This document shows positions 6,800 to 15,970 of a stretch of DNA of 38,098 bases, piece by piece. Position 1 is the first letter of the stretch; each line of letters starts with the position of its first letter. Location: assembly GCA_902562835.1 (NCBI GenBank), contig CACEUX010000015.1:1-38098 (forward strand), read 5' to 3'. The stretch is from an uncultured Fidelibacterota bacterium (lineage in GTDB: Bacteria; Fidelibacterota; Marinisomatia; Marinisomatales; UBA1611). The notes under the pieces are model-generated. The model did no database searches, was not told where the DNA came from, and saw nothing but the letters and a program-made list of their open reading frames with translations. Made by a program: the position numbers and the translations under genes.

Positions 6800-9775
6800 T
6801 TGACTACCGGGCCGATCCAAACTATTATTATATGTGTTTTGATGATAGGGAATGTCCTAGTTGCAGGTACAACGGGTAAAATATCCGGATCTGTTACCAG
6901 TAAAGAAACCGGTGAGCCTCTCGTTGGTGCAAATATTATGGTTGATGGAACGCCACTTGGTGCGGCAACAGATACGGATGGTAATTATTATATCCTGCAA
7001 GTCCCTCCTGGAACCTATACTCTAAGATTTACAATGATCGGATATCAGACCCTGATCATGAATGATGTGAGAATAAGGGTCGACCTTACCACGACGATCA
7101 ATGGTAAATTGAGTGAGAGTGCTGTAGGTCTTGAAGAGGTTGTGGTACAAGCAGAGCGACCCATGATCCAGACAGATGTCACCTATTCACAGGCTAATAT
7201 CAGTAGCGAAGAGGTAGAATTACTTCCAGTTGAAGAGTTTGAAGATGTACTTGCACTACAGGCAGGTGTCGTAACCACAGGGGGTGAGATACATGTCCGA
7301 GGTGGAAGAGGTGGAGAGATTTCTTATATGGTTGATGGTATTACAGTAACAGATCCTTATAATTCTGGCATAGCAGTAGAGATAGAGAATAATGCTATCC
7401 AAGAACTTCAATTCATAAGCGGTACTTTTAATGCAGAGTATGGGCAGGCCATGTCTGGAATCGTTAATATCATAACCAAAGATGGTGACTATGCGGACTA
7501 TTCTGGTAGCATATCTGGTAATCTAGGCGACTACTTAGCTGAAGATCCTTTATTTCCAAAAGTAGATCAATTCAACAGTGATAATATTTCAGATCTAAAA
7601 GCAAACATTGAGGGTCCAATATTGCCTGGTAAGATCTCATTCTTTGTATCAGGAAGACAAAAAAGGAATGACGGATATTTGCTAGGAGAAAGGATTTTCC
7701 ACCCAAATTCATATTCTTGGTCAGAGACACAGAATATGTTTTTAATAGATTCAATAGTGGGGCTCGGTAATGGTCTTGTTCCTGCAGATAGTTTATGGGC
7801 TCCATTATATTATCAAGATAGTTTAAGAACATTGATCGATACACTTAGAAAGCAGGATGCTTTTGACTGGGTGCCAATGAACTGGAGCGAGCAGACCACT
7901 TATCAGGCGAAGGTTAGCTGGAGGGCCACCTCAAAGATAAAATTTGGATACAATCGGATGTTTAGCGACACCAGATCACAAAGCTATTCACATGATTATC
8001 GCTGGAATCCTGATGGAAGGCCTTATTCTTTCAATACTCGTATAGGTGATATTATAAGAACTGATATTTCTTTAAATCAATCAACATTCGCTAATGTCAT
8101 GTTTTCAAGCGCAGATAATCATTACAGGACCCATCTTAGTAGTGATAAGGATTATTATATGACCATTGATGATCTCATTTACGAAGAAGGCTGGGGTGCT
8201 GGTTTCTTGGACCCTGACTTATATGATACTGACCCGAGGATATTCGATTATGCTACCGGAAACAACTTTGAGGTAGGCGGTAAATATATGGATATATACA
8301 GTAGGCGATCAAAGGTAAACACATATAAAGCAGAGATCACCAGTCAAATAAATTCTGCGCATCAATTAAAAGGTGGTACTGAGTATAGAAAGACAAATAT
8401 CACCTATAATAGCCTATCGGTATTGCGCTCATCATGGACCCAGAATATTCCTGTGGTCTTAGAGCCTGAGGATAATACTATACATAATTCTTTCCAGTCA
8501 ATGAAAGACCCTTTTACTGGAAACCCACTTGATGGTAGAACCCCAACAGAGTTCTCAGCCTTCATTCAGGACAAGATCGAAAGTGATGATATTGTTGTAA
8601 ATATCGGTGCTCGTTATGATTATTTCGACTCCCAATTCTGGGTCTTGAATGATCCCGAAGATCCAAACTATATGTCGCCTGTGAAGCCAATAAATAGATG
8701 GCAGGACACAGATGAAGATGGACAGATTTCGGAGGAAGAAATGAGTTATACAAATCTTAAGACAGATGATGAAAGATTGGAAAAAAATGCTAACGGTAAT
8801 CCTTGGTATCGAAAATCAGACCCCAAAACACAGATCAGTCCACGATTTGCTTTAGCTTTTCCTATTACAGATAAAGGATATCTTCATTTTTCATATGGCC
8901 ACTTCTTTCAGAATCCAAGTTTTAGCTATATCTACGACAATCCTGAGTTTGAGGTCCCCGCTGCATCAGGCGTGAACTCTACTATGGGTAATGCAGATAT
9001 GGAGCCACAACGTACGACGCAATATGAAGTAGGCTTTTCACAACAATTTGGTAAGGATATTGGACTTGAGATCACTGGGTATTTCAAAGACATAAGAAAC
9101 CTTAATTCTACTGAGATCAAAAATTCGTTTATCGCAGGTGACCGTTACGGAATGTACGTGAATAAGGACCATGCTAATTCAAAAGGTATAACGGTTGCAT
9201 TGTCCAAACGCTCCTCACGTAATTTTTCAGGAAACCTGGACTATACCTATTCAATTTCAGAGGGCAACGCTTCAGATCCAACAGCAGCTTTTTATGATGA
9301 GCAATCTGATATTGAACCAGAGAAAATGCTAGTACCCCTGGATTGGGATCAACGGCATACACTTAATGGGACGGCAACCTATCATCCGACAAAGGTTTCG
9401 GGCATTAGTTTAGTATTCAACTATGGTAGCGGCTTTCCATATACGACAACCAATGCAGATGGACAGAGAACATCATTTGAGAATAATGGGCGAAAACCCT
9501 CCACCTATAACATTGATATGAGGAGTTATTATAATTTCTCCCTATCCAAGTCAATACAGATCTCTGCTCATATGAACATATATAACCTTTTCGATGTTCG
9601 CAATGAACTCACAGTTTATGGCGATACAGGTAGGTCATCTTATTCATTAGCTCCAACTTACACGCCTCAGTTTAGTGGACCCATGATAAATACACTTGAT
9701 GAATTTCTTATTGTTCCATCTTATTATTCGGCACCAAGGCAGATCAAGGTTGGGCTATCGATTACTTTTAAGTAG
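6800..9775 (+). CDS. TonB-dependent outer-membrane receptor with carboxypeptidase-regulatory-like N-terminus
   Basis: This encodes 991 residues from TTG 6800, chosen because GGAG at 6791-6794 sits 5 nt upstream and this start alone gives a full signal peptide (to about residue 22, LVAG). Residues 26-110 form a carboxypeptidase-regulatory-like domain (GKISGSVTSKETGEPLVGAN, DGNYYILQVPPGTYTL). A possible TonB box (LEEVVVQAE) follows, then the plug at about 120-225 (IHVRGGRGGEISYMVDG, FNAEYGQAMSGIVNIITK) and a C-terminal beta-barrel ending IKVGLSITFK. Such receptors import large ligands across the outer membrane using TonB-ExbBD energy. The ligand is not evident. It lies between two secreted proteins and 4 nt before 9780-13139, so it probably works with them. 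It is not SusC type: the receptor is shorter and has no SusD partner here. Confidence 0.9.
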   Translation: MTTGPIQTIIICVLMIGNVLVAGTTGKISGSVTSKETGEPLVGANIMVDGTPLGAATDTDGNYYILQVPPGTYTLRFTMIGYQTLIMNDVRIRVDLTTTINGKLSESAVGLEEVVVQAERPMIQTDVTYSQANISSEEVELLPVEEFEDVLALQAGVVTTGGEIHVRGGRGGEISYMVDGITVTDPYNSGIAVEIENNAIQELQFISGTFNAEYGQAMSGIVNIITKDGDYADYSGSISGNLGDYLAEDPLFPKVDQFNSDNISDLKANIEGPILPGKISFFVSGRQKRNDGYLLGERIFHPNSYSWSETQNMFLIDSIVGLGNGLVPADSLWAPLYYQDSLRTLIDTLRKQDAFDWVPMNWSEQTTYQAKVSWRATSKIKFGYNRMFSDTRSQSYSHDYRWNPDGRPYSFNTRIGDIIRTDISLNQSTFANVMFSSADNHYRTHLSSDKDYYMTIDDLIYEEGWGAGFLDPDLYDTDPRIFDYATGNNFEVGGKYMDIYSRRSKVNTYKAEITSQINSAHQLKGGTEYRKTNITYNSLSVLRSSWTQNIPVVLEPEDNTIHNSFQSMKDPFTGNPLDGRTPTEFSAFIQDKIESDDIVVNIGARYDYFDSQFWVLNDPEDPNYMSPVKPINRWQDTDEDGQISEEEMSYTNLKTDDERLEKNANGNPWYRKSDPKTQISPRFALAFPITDKGYLHFSYGHFFQNPSFSYIYDNPEFEVPAASGVNSTMGNADMEPQRTTQYEVGFSQQFGKDIGLEITGYFKDIRNLNSTEIKNSFIAGDRYGMYVNKDHANSKGITVALSKRSSRNFSGNLDYTYSISEGNASDPTAAFYDEQSDIEPEKMLVPLDWDQRHTLNGTATYHPTKVSGISLVFNYGSGFPYTTTNADGQRTSFENNGRKPSTYNIDMRSYYNFSLSKSIQISAHMNIYNLFDVRNELTVYGDTGRSSYSLAPTYTPQFSGPMINTLDEFLIVPSYYSAPRQIKVGLSITFK

Positions 9776-9779
9776 CGCT

Positions 9780-12700
9780 ATGAAAAAATTAGTATCAATA
9801 CTTCTATACATTTCCCCTTTGATTTCACTCTTCCCAGATGACTATCCTAAGAAAAGACTTTTTGATCGAGATCAACATGCCGCTAAAATACTTGGCAGGG
9901 AAGATAGAAAGTATGGCGATCACTCTGGAAACCGTGTACTCTGCCGGTTCTATAATCAAGGATCAATAGGCGACCAAAGTAGTAGCTTTTCTGGAGTATA
10001 CCCAGTTGGGTCAGGGCACTCTTATATATGGGAATTTTCACCAGTTATTGCAGCGAGTGTCCTTGATACTAGTGGGAATAGAAAACGTATTGTTTCCGAT
10101 GGCTTACGTGGATTAGTAGACGTCTCTCCTGAGGGCACGCCTTGGAGTTTCGAACCTATTGCTGGATATGCTAATCCAAACCAAGAAAATCTTGCAATGA
10201 GTGATAATTCCTCTACCTGGCCAAGTACGTGGCCAAATAGAGATGAGGACTGGGATGGTGAGTGGAATGGCCAGTATGGTAAATATGTCAGGGCTGATCA
10301 AGAATCCTATTTTGTAATGGATGATTATTATAATAGTGAGTATGAATTCTGGCCAGATCTAGATGATACCCCAGAATCATCATTAGAATCGCCTGATGAC
10401 CATCGTAGGGGCTTGGGTATAGATCTTGAGGTGCGTGGCTATCAATGGAATCACCCAGCTGCAGAGGATATAATCATTGTGACCTATTGGATCACTAATA
10501 TCGGATCTAATACTCTTGATAGTGTTGTTTTTGGTATGTATGGTGATGCAGATGTAGGTGGCCCATCAAGTTTTAGTGATGATGACGCATGGTTTGACAC
10601 AGAAAATGATATGGTGTACCAATGGGACCATGATAACTGGAGTACCTCTTATGGAGGCTTCAGGCCTGCATACTTTGGCTGGAGTTTTTTAGAGTCTCCT
10701 GGAAATCCCAATGATGGTATCGATAATGATGGTGATGGAATGATAGATGAGAGTCAGTTTGATGGTATTGATAATGATGGTGACTGGGACCCTGAAAGAG
10801 ATGATATAGGTGCAGATGGACTCGCAGAATTCCATATTAATTATACCGGACCTGATGCTGATGGAACGGAAGGAAATGGGATTCCAGATCTGGGAGAGCC
10901 AAACTTTGAGGTAACAGATAATGATGAATCAGATCAAATAGGCCTCACTAGTTTTTATTCAGCACCTTATCCCAGTGTCTACCCATCCAATGATGAGGTT
11001 ATGTGGGGCCAGTTAACCCCAGGAATTTTTCAAGTACCTCAACAAAATGTAGACCAAACATTTTTGTATGGTTCAGGCTACATTTCATTGCAGCCTGGTG
11101 AAAAGAAAAAATTTGCGATCGCAATGGTCTATGGCGAGAATATGGCTGATATCCTCCGTAATACAAGTACCATGCAAAATATTTATGATAATGATTATAG
11201 CTTTGCAAAACCACCCTTAAAACCTACCATGACAGCTGTACCTGGAGATAACAAGGTCACACTTTATTGGAATAATTTTTCCGAGAAATCAATGGACCCG
11301 ATCTATGGTAAAGATTTTGAAGGTTATAGGGTCTACAGGAGTACAGATCCAGGATTTATTGATTCATATACTATTACTGATGCCTATGGTAATATTACCT
11401 TTAAAGAACCTATTGCTATCTTTGATCTTCAAAATGGATTAATGGGCCCACATCCGATTGGATACAATGGAATTCAGTTCGATATGGGAGAGGATAGTGG
11501 TCTTCAATATATTTACGTTGATTCAAATAATGTCATTAATGGACAAACCTATTATTATGCACTTACCGCATACGATAAAGGATATGACCTAGATTTTTTT
11601 GAAAATGGTTTTTCACCTAGTGAGAATCTGCAAGCTATAGCGCCCTCAGAGTGTTCAGTTACTCTTGATCTGGACTATAAAGGCAATGTGGTTAACCTTA
11701 GTCAAAATGCAACAATAGTTCATCCTAACCCACAGGCTCTGGGGTATATACCTCCGAATACTGTTCCTAATGGTGAAAAATTTGTTAACCATATCTCAGG
11801 GTATGGCTCTGGCTCTATTGAAGTTGATGTCGTTGACCCATTTTCTATAAATGATGGTAAAGAATACCATGTTGTATTTGATACTCTTGAAACCGCAGAT
11901 GATCTTGCTTTTAGCATTAGAAACCAAGAGCTCGTGATTGAGACATTATTAATTAATGTTGATAGCAGTGCTGTTGCTTCTCATGATCATATTGATTCAA
12001 AAATGGTCATTAATGCCACAGTGGTGAATGATAGCACAGTCTATGATACTATCTATCCTGTAACAGTGACCAATGTTGCTGGAGACGTAACCTATGAATA
12101 TGGAGTTGACTACTCAGTTATTTCCGAAAATGGCACCTTTTTGATATCAAACCCAGATCTTATTGATGCAGGAGAATTTGCAGTAAGTTATCGTTACTTT
12201 TACCTCGATCATTTGCAAACAATGAATGGTGAGACAGATAATCCACTATTTGATGGGATGCGTATTATTGTCAAAGATAAAGATTATGACTTAAATGAGG
12301 ATTCGACAGGGTGGAGAATAGGAAATTGTAATTATGGTTTGATCGCCATGAATGTATCAAGGTTCTACCCAGCAGATTTTGAACTTCAGTTTGAAGGTAA
12401 CCTAGGTGATTCAGTTGGAGCTGACTCTTATGGGACTGCCGTACCATTTAAAGTAAAAAATGTAACTCATGACGATGAACCTCCATTTCGTATATCTGAC
12501 TTTAATCAGGATGGAGATTGGGATCGAGACGAATCGATATCCATAAGACCATATGCCGATATAGCTGATGGGCCTCTTATATCTATCCGTTTCAGCCAAG
12601 ACTCATTGTCTATATCTGATACCACTATATTTGATACTACGATCACAGCTTCAGATACAGTTTATACTGATACCACATTGTATGATACTACGATCCTTGA

Positions 12701-13139
12701 GGTAATTGACCCTGTCGCAGGTGATGTCTTTCATATAGAGATAGATAGGCCATTCTCCATGGCTGATGTATATAGTTTTACAACAACGGCTTCTAGTATT
12801 GATATTAATCAAGCAAAGGATGAACTTGATAATATCGCAGTTGTCCCGAACCCCTATATCGTTGCTGCCTCTTGGGAACCTCGACATCAATATCAATCTG
12901 GAAGAGGACCAAGGAAAATAGATTTTATAAACTTACCGAGCGTATGTACGATCAAGATATTCACATTATCTGGTTATTTGGTCACCACTATTCAACATAA
13001 TGATGTGTTCGAGAATGGTACTGAATCCTGGAATATGTTATCTAGAGATAATCTCGAGATCTCATATGGGGTATACCTTTATCACATAGATGCCCCAGGT
13101 ATTGGCGAGCATACTGGAAAATTTGCGGTGATAAAATAA
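9780..13139 (+). CDS. Giant secreted protein with TSP3-like repeats, FN3-like region and VVPNPY-type sorting domain
   Basis: This encodes 1119 residues from ATG 9780, 4 nt after the receptor's stop; the frame stays open further upstream inside the receptor gene, but MKKLVSILLYISPLISLF is a proper signal peptide. Residues about 309-340 hold two Asp-rich thrombospondin-type-3-like motifs (DGIDNDGDGMIDE and DGIDNDGDWDPE), probably calcium-binding. An FN3-like region begins near 477 (VPGDNKVTLYW, DFEGYRVYRSTD, NGQTYYYALTAYDKG). The C-terminal domain from about 1016 has IAVVPNPYIV and FTLSGYLVTTI and ends GKFAVIK. It is a paralogue of the minus-strand protein 1352-4519. Its TAA overlaps the next ATG (TAATG, 13137-13141), so translation is probably coupled to the PorV-like gene, whose family supports type IX export. 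Function unknown; probably at the cell surface. Confidence 0.87.
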   Translation: MKKLVSILLYISPLISLFPDDYPKKRLFDRDQHAAKILGREDRKYGDHSGNRVLCRFYNQGSIGDQSSSFSGVYPVGSGHSYIWEFSPVIAASVLDTSGNRKRIVSDGLRGLVDVSPEGTPWSFEPIAGYANPNQENLAMSDNSSTWPSTWPNRDEDWDGEWNGQYGKYVRADQESYFVMDDYYNSEYEFWPDLDDTPESSLESPDDHRRGLGIDLEVRGYQWNHPAAEDIIIVTYWITNIGSNTLDSVVFGMYGDADVGGPSSFSDDDAWFDTENDMVYQWDHDNWSTSYGGFRPAYFGWSFLESPGNPNDGIDNDGDGMIDESQFDGIDNDGDWDPERDDIGADGLAEFHINYTGPDADGTEGNGIPDLGEPNFEVTDNDESDQIGLTSFYSAPYPSVYPSNDEVMWGQLTPGIFQVPQQNVDQTFLYGSGYISLQPGEKKKFAIAMVYGENMADILRNTSTMQNIYDNDYSFAKPPLKPTMTAVPGDNKVTLYWNNFSEKSMDPIYGKDFEGYRVYRSTDPGFIDSYTITDAYGNITFKEPIAIFDLQNGLMGPHPIGYNGIQFDMGEDSGLQYIYVDSNNVINGQTYYYALTAYDKGYDLDFFENGFSPSENLQAIAPSECSVTLDLDYKGNVVNLSQNATIVHPNPQALGYIPPNTVPNGEKFVNHISGYGSGSIEVDVVDPFSINDGKEYHVVFDTLETADDLAFSIRNQELVIETLLINVDSSAVASHDHIDSKMVINATVVNDSTVYDTIYPVTVTNVAGDVTYEYGVDYSVISENGTFLISNPDLIDAGEFAVSYRYFYLDHLQTMNGETDNPLFDGMRIIVKDKDYDLNEDSTGWRIGNCNYGLIAMNVSRFYPADFELQFEGNLGDSVGADSYGTAVPFKVKNVTHDDEPPFRISDFNQDGDWDRDESISIRPYADIADGPLISIRFSQDSLSISDTTIFDTTITASDTVYTDTTLYDTTILEVIDPVAGDVFHIEIDRPFSMADVYSFTTTASSIDINQAKDELDNIAVVPNPYIVAASWEPRHQYQSGRGPRKIDFINLPSVCTIKIFTLSGYLVTTIQHNDVFENGTESWNMLSRDNLEISYGVYLYHIDAPGIGEHTGKFAVIK

Positions 13140-14179
13140 TGAAAAGATCCGTACTCATATTTGTTACCTTTATATCTGGTTTATTTTCCCAAAATAATGT
13201 AGCTACTACATCTGCAGCCTTTTTAGAGATAGGCCCAGGGGCAAGATCGCTGGGAATGGGAAGCGCATATGTTTCGGTGGCGAATGATGCAAGTTCACTC
13301 TATTGGAACCCTGCTGGCATAGTAAATGTTTTAAAACCCGAGGTGCAATCCTTTTATACACCTTGGCTTGTTGAGACCCAATACTACTATAATACGGCTG
13401 TCGTGCCTATGGGGCAATATGGGAATTTAGGCTTCTCATTTACTGCAATTACAATGGATGAAATGATGGTAAGGACCGTTCAAGATCCCGAGCCAAGTGA
13501 ATATGGTCAAAAATTTGATGCTGGTAATATCTCGATGGGAATTGCATATGCAAAAAAATTAACTGATAGATTTTCTTTTGGATTCCAGACAAAATTCATC
13601 CAAGAGTCCATATGGCAAATGAGTGCGCAGGGTTTTGCTGTAGATATTGGAACACTTTTTATTACGAAAAGAGACCTAAGGATCGGTATGAGTGTATCCA
13701 ATTTTGGTGGAAAACTTGGCATGGAGGGAAATAATACCTTAGTAGATATTGATGTGGATGAAAATATATATGGGAACAATGACAGGATCGACGGAAATCT
13801 TGGCACGGCAAAATGGCCACTTCCATTATTGTTCAGGTTTGGTTTAAGCAGGGAGTTTACTTTTGCTTCAAACATGAAGTGCCTGTTTGCTGTGGATGCC
13901 ATACACCCAAATAATAATCCAGAATACTTGAACTTAGGGTTAGAGTATAGTGCTATGGATATGGTCTTTCTTCGAATTGGGAAATCCCACACATTTTATG
14001 AACTTTCATTTCTTGAGAAGGGGGAGAATATTGGGATAGGCCCAGAACATGGGCTGTCATTTGGAGCGGGGGTAAAGTATCAGATTCCCAGAGGTCCGGT
14101 TATTAATATTGACTATGTTTTCACTGATTTTGGTATTTTTAATAATATTGAAGGATATTCTATAAGTTTTACATTCTAA
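13139..14179 (+). CDS. PorV/PorQ-family outer-membrane beta-barrel protein
   Basis: This encodes 346 residues. A signal peptide (MKRSVLIFVTFISGLFSQ) is followed by the family signature at about 25-65: AFLEIGPGARSLGMGSAYVSVANDASSLYWNPAG. The rest is alternating beta-strand ending in aromatic residues (GYSISFTF), as expected for an outer-membrane barrel. In Bacteroidota PorV is a type IX component that carries cargo to the attachment complex; family members also sit beside their cargo in other FCB phyla. Here the start overlaps the stop of a sorting-domain protein by one base, so this may be a dedicated partner rather than the general PorV. The remaining machinery (PorK, L, M, N, SprA/Sov, PorU) is not in the window. 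Confidence 0.85.
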   Translation: MKRSVLIFVTFISGLFSQNNVATTSAAFLEIGPGARSLGMGSAYVSVANDASSLYWNPAGIVNVLKPEVQSFYTPWLVETQYYYNTAVVPMGQYGNLGFSFTAITMDEMMVRTVQDPEPSEYGQKFDAGNISMGIAYAKKLTDRFSFGFQTKFIQESIWQMSAQGFAVDIGTLFITKRDLRIGMSVSNFGGKLGMEGNNTLVDIDVDENIYGNNDRIDGNLGTAKWPLPLLFRFGLSREFTFASNMKCLFAVDAIHPNNNPEYLNLGLEYSAMDMVFLRIGKSHTFYELSFLEKGENIGIGPEHGLSFGAGVKYQIPRGPVINIDYVFTDFGIFNNIEGYSISFTF

Positions 14180-14184
14180 TTCAC

Positions 14185-15954
14185 ATGTATTGGTCTCTAA
14201 TTTTTGCTGCTATTTTACTATCAGGGTGTTCAACAAAAATAAAGATGGAAGTTGATTTGGGAAAGGTCTCAGAGTCAGAAAAATTTCATGAACTTTTAGA
14301 AGATCAGTGGGAAAAAGGGATTGTTGAAAATCCCGAATGGGCGACTCGTTTAGGCGATAATCGTTTTAATGATAAATTGAATGATGCCTCTTACGAAATG
14401 GTAATCAAGCGTCAGGAGGATAGTCAAAGACTACTCAAAAAAGTTGAATTGATAGACAGATTTGAATTAGATAAAGAAGATCAACTCAATTACGACCTAT
14501 ACATCGATCGAGTAAAACAAAGTATTGAGGGTAATGCATTCGAATCTTACTTAATGCCTATCGATCAGATGGGAGGTATCCAAATTGGGTTCGCTGGAAT
14601 CTCCAACTATATGCCATTTAAGAGTAAAAAAGATTATAATAATTACTTATCGAGGCTGAAAGCTTTCCCTGAAAAAGTATCTCAAACCATTGATCTTATG
14701 AAAAGAGGTATAGTATCGGGTTGGTTACCTCCTAAGGTTATTTTAAGAGCAGTTCCGGAGCAGATCAGCTCTCAGTTTGATACACATGTAGATGAATCGC
14801 CTCTTTTTCAGCCATTTAAGGAATTTCCAGAGTCTATACAATTGGATGAACAGCAAGACCTAATTGATCGGGTAAAAATTATCATAGGAGATGAAGTTTA
14901 TCCAGCCTATCGATCACTACATAGTTTTTTCACTGAAGAATACCTACCACAGTGTAGAGAAACAATTGCCTGTAGCGATCTTCCGAACGGTATGGATTAT
15001 TATCAATATCAGATCAAAAGTTATACAACAACAGCTCTTACGCCTGAAGCGATACATCAGATCGGTCTGGATGAGGTAGCTAGGATCAAGGCAGAAATGA
15101 TTGTTGTAAAAAACAGTACTGATTTTGATGGTGACTTTGATGAGTTTTTAGACTTTTTAAGGACTGATCCTCGTTTTTATCATAAAACTGAAAAAGAACT
15201 ATTAGATGGTTACAGAGTGATATGTAAAAAAGCAGATGCGCAGCTACCTAAATTTTTTGGAAGGTTACCCAGACTAACCTACGGAGTCAAAGCCATACCC
15301 GATTATCAAGCTACAGCTTCACCAACAGCATATTATTATTCAGGTAATCAAAAAGCTGGACGTTCTGGCTATTTTATGGCAAACACCTATAAACTAGAGT
15401 CTAGGCCAAAATATGAAATGGAAGCCTTATCAATTCATGAAGCAGTTCCAGGTCATCATCTTCAGATAGCATTAGCACAAGAACTAGATAATATACCAAT
15501 GTTCAGACGCTATGCTGGCTATACAGCCTTTGTTGAAGGTTGGGGGCTGTATTCAGAGAAATTAGCTGAGGAGATGGGTTTCTATGAAGATCCATATAGC
15601 AAGTTTGGACAGCTGACATATGAAATGTGGCGTGCATGTCGTTTGGTGGTTGATACTGGCATGCATGCGTTTGGTTGGAATCGGCAAGAGGCGATTGATT
15701 TTATGGCGTCAAATACAGCAAAGACCAAAAATGATATCCAAGTTGAGATAGATCGATATATAGCCTGGCCCGGCCAAGCCTTGGCATATAAGATCGGTGA
15801 ACTAAAGATCGTAGAGTTACGAGACAGAGCAGAAGAAGAATTAGAGCATGATTTTAATATCAGGGACTTCCATGATGTTGTGCTTGGTAGCGGGGCAGTC
15901 CCTCTAGATATACTTGAAAGGCATGTCGAAAAATATATCCATTTGAATGATTGA
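14185..15954 (+). CDS. DUF885-family lipoprotein, putative zinc peptidase
   Basis: This encodes 589 residues from ATG 14185, 5 nt after the PorV-like gene. A lipobox ends in LLSGC with Cys15 as the lipidation site. The length and motifs match DUF885 (PF05960). The diagnostic HEAVPGHH is at residues 418-425, preceded by TASPTAYYYSG and ANTYKLESRPKYEMEALSI and followed by AFVEGWGLYSE and GQALAYKIGELKI. The HExxPGHH plus downstream EGW pattern suggests a metal-dependent hydrolase related to M2/M32-type peptidases; DUF885 enzymes are largely uncharacterised. It is probably a membrane-anchored periplasmic or surface peptidase that degrades imported or exported peptides. Its stop is a genuine TGA, which argues against a general recoding of TGA in this genome. 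Confidence 0.88.
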   Translation: MYWSLIFAAILLSGCSTKIKMEVDLGKVSESEKFHELLEDQWEKGIVENPEWATRLGDNRFNDKLNDASYEMVIKRQEDSQRLLKKVELIDRFELDKEDQLNYDLYIDRVKQSIEGNAFESYLMPIDQMGGIQIGFAGISNYMPFKSKKDYNNYLSRLKAFPEKVSQTIDLMKRGIVSGWLPPKVILRAVPEQISSQFDTHVDESPLFQPFKEFPESIQLDEQQDLIDRVKIIIGDEVYPAYRSLHSFFTEEYLPQCRETIACSDLPNGMDYYQYQIKSYTTTALTPEAIHQIGLDEVARIKAEMIVVKNSTDFDGDFDEFLDFLRTDPRFYHKTEKELLDGYRVICKKADAQLPKFFGRLPRLTYGVKAIPDYQATASPTAYYYSGNQKAGRSGYFMANTYKLESRPKYEMEALSIHEAVPGHHLQIALAQELDNIPMFRRYAGYTAFVEGWGLYSEKLAEEMGFYEDPYSKFGQLTYEMWRACRLVVDTGMHAFGWNRQEAIDFMASNTAKTKNDIQVEIDRYIAWPGQALAYKIGELKIVELRDRAEEELEHDFNIRDFHDVVLGSGAVPLDILERHVEKYIHLND

Positions 15955-15970
15955 TTAACTTTTGAAAGCA

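Noticed and set aside
13507-13992. 161-codon open frame antisense to the PorV-like gene
   Set aside because: It is the mirror of a conserved beta-barrel gene and encodes no leader or known domain.
15962-15970. TTG 15962 as start of the glutaminase-like gene
   Set aside because: It lengthens the N-terminus without improving the leader and has no better ribosome binding site than ATG 15971.
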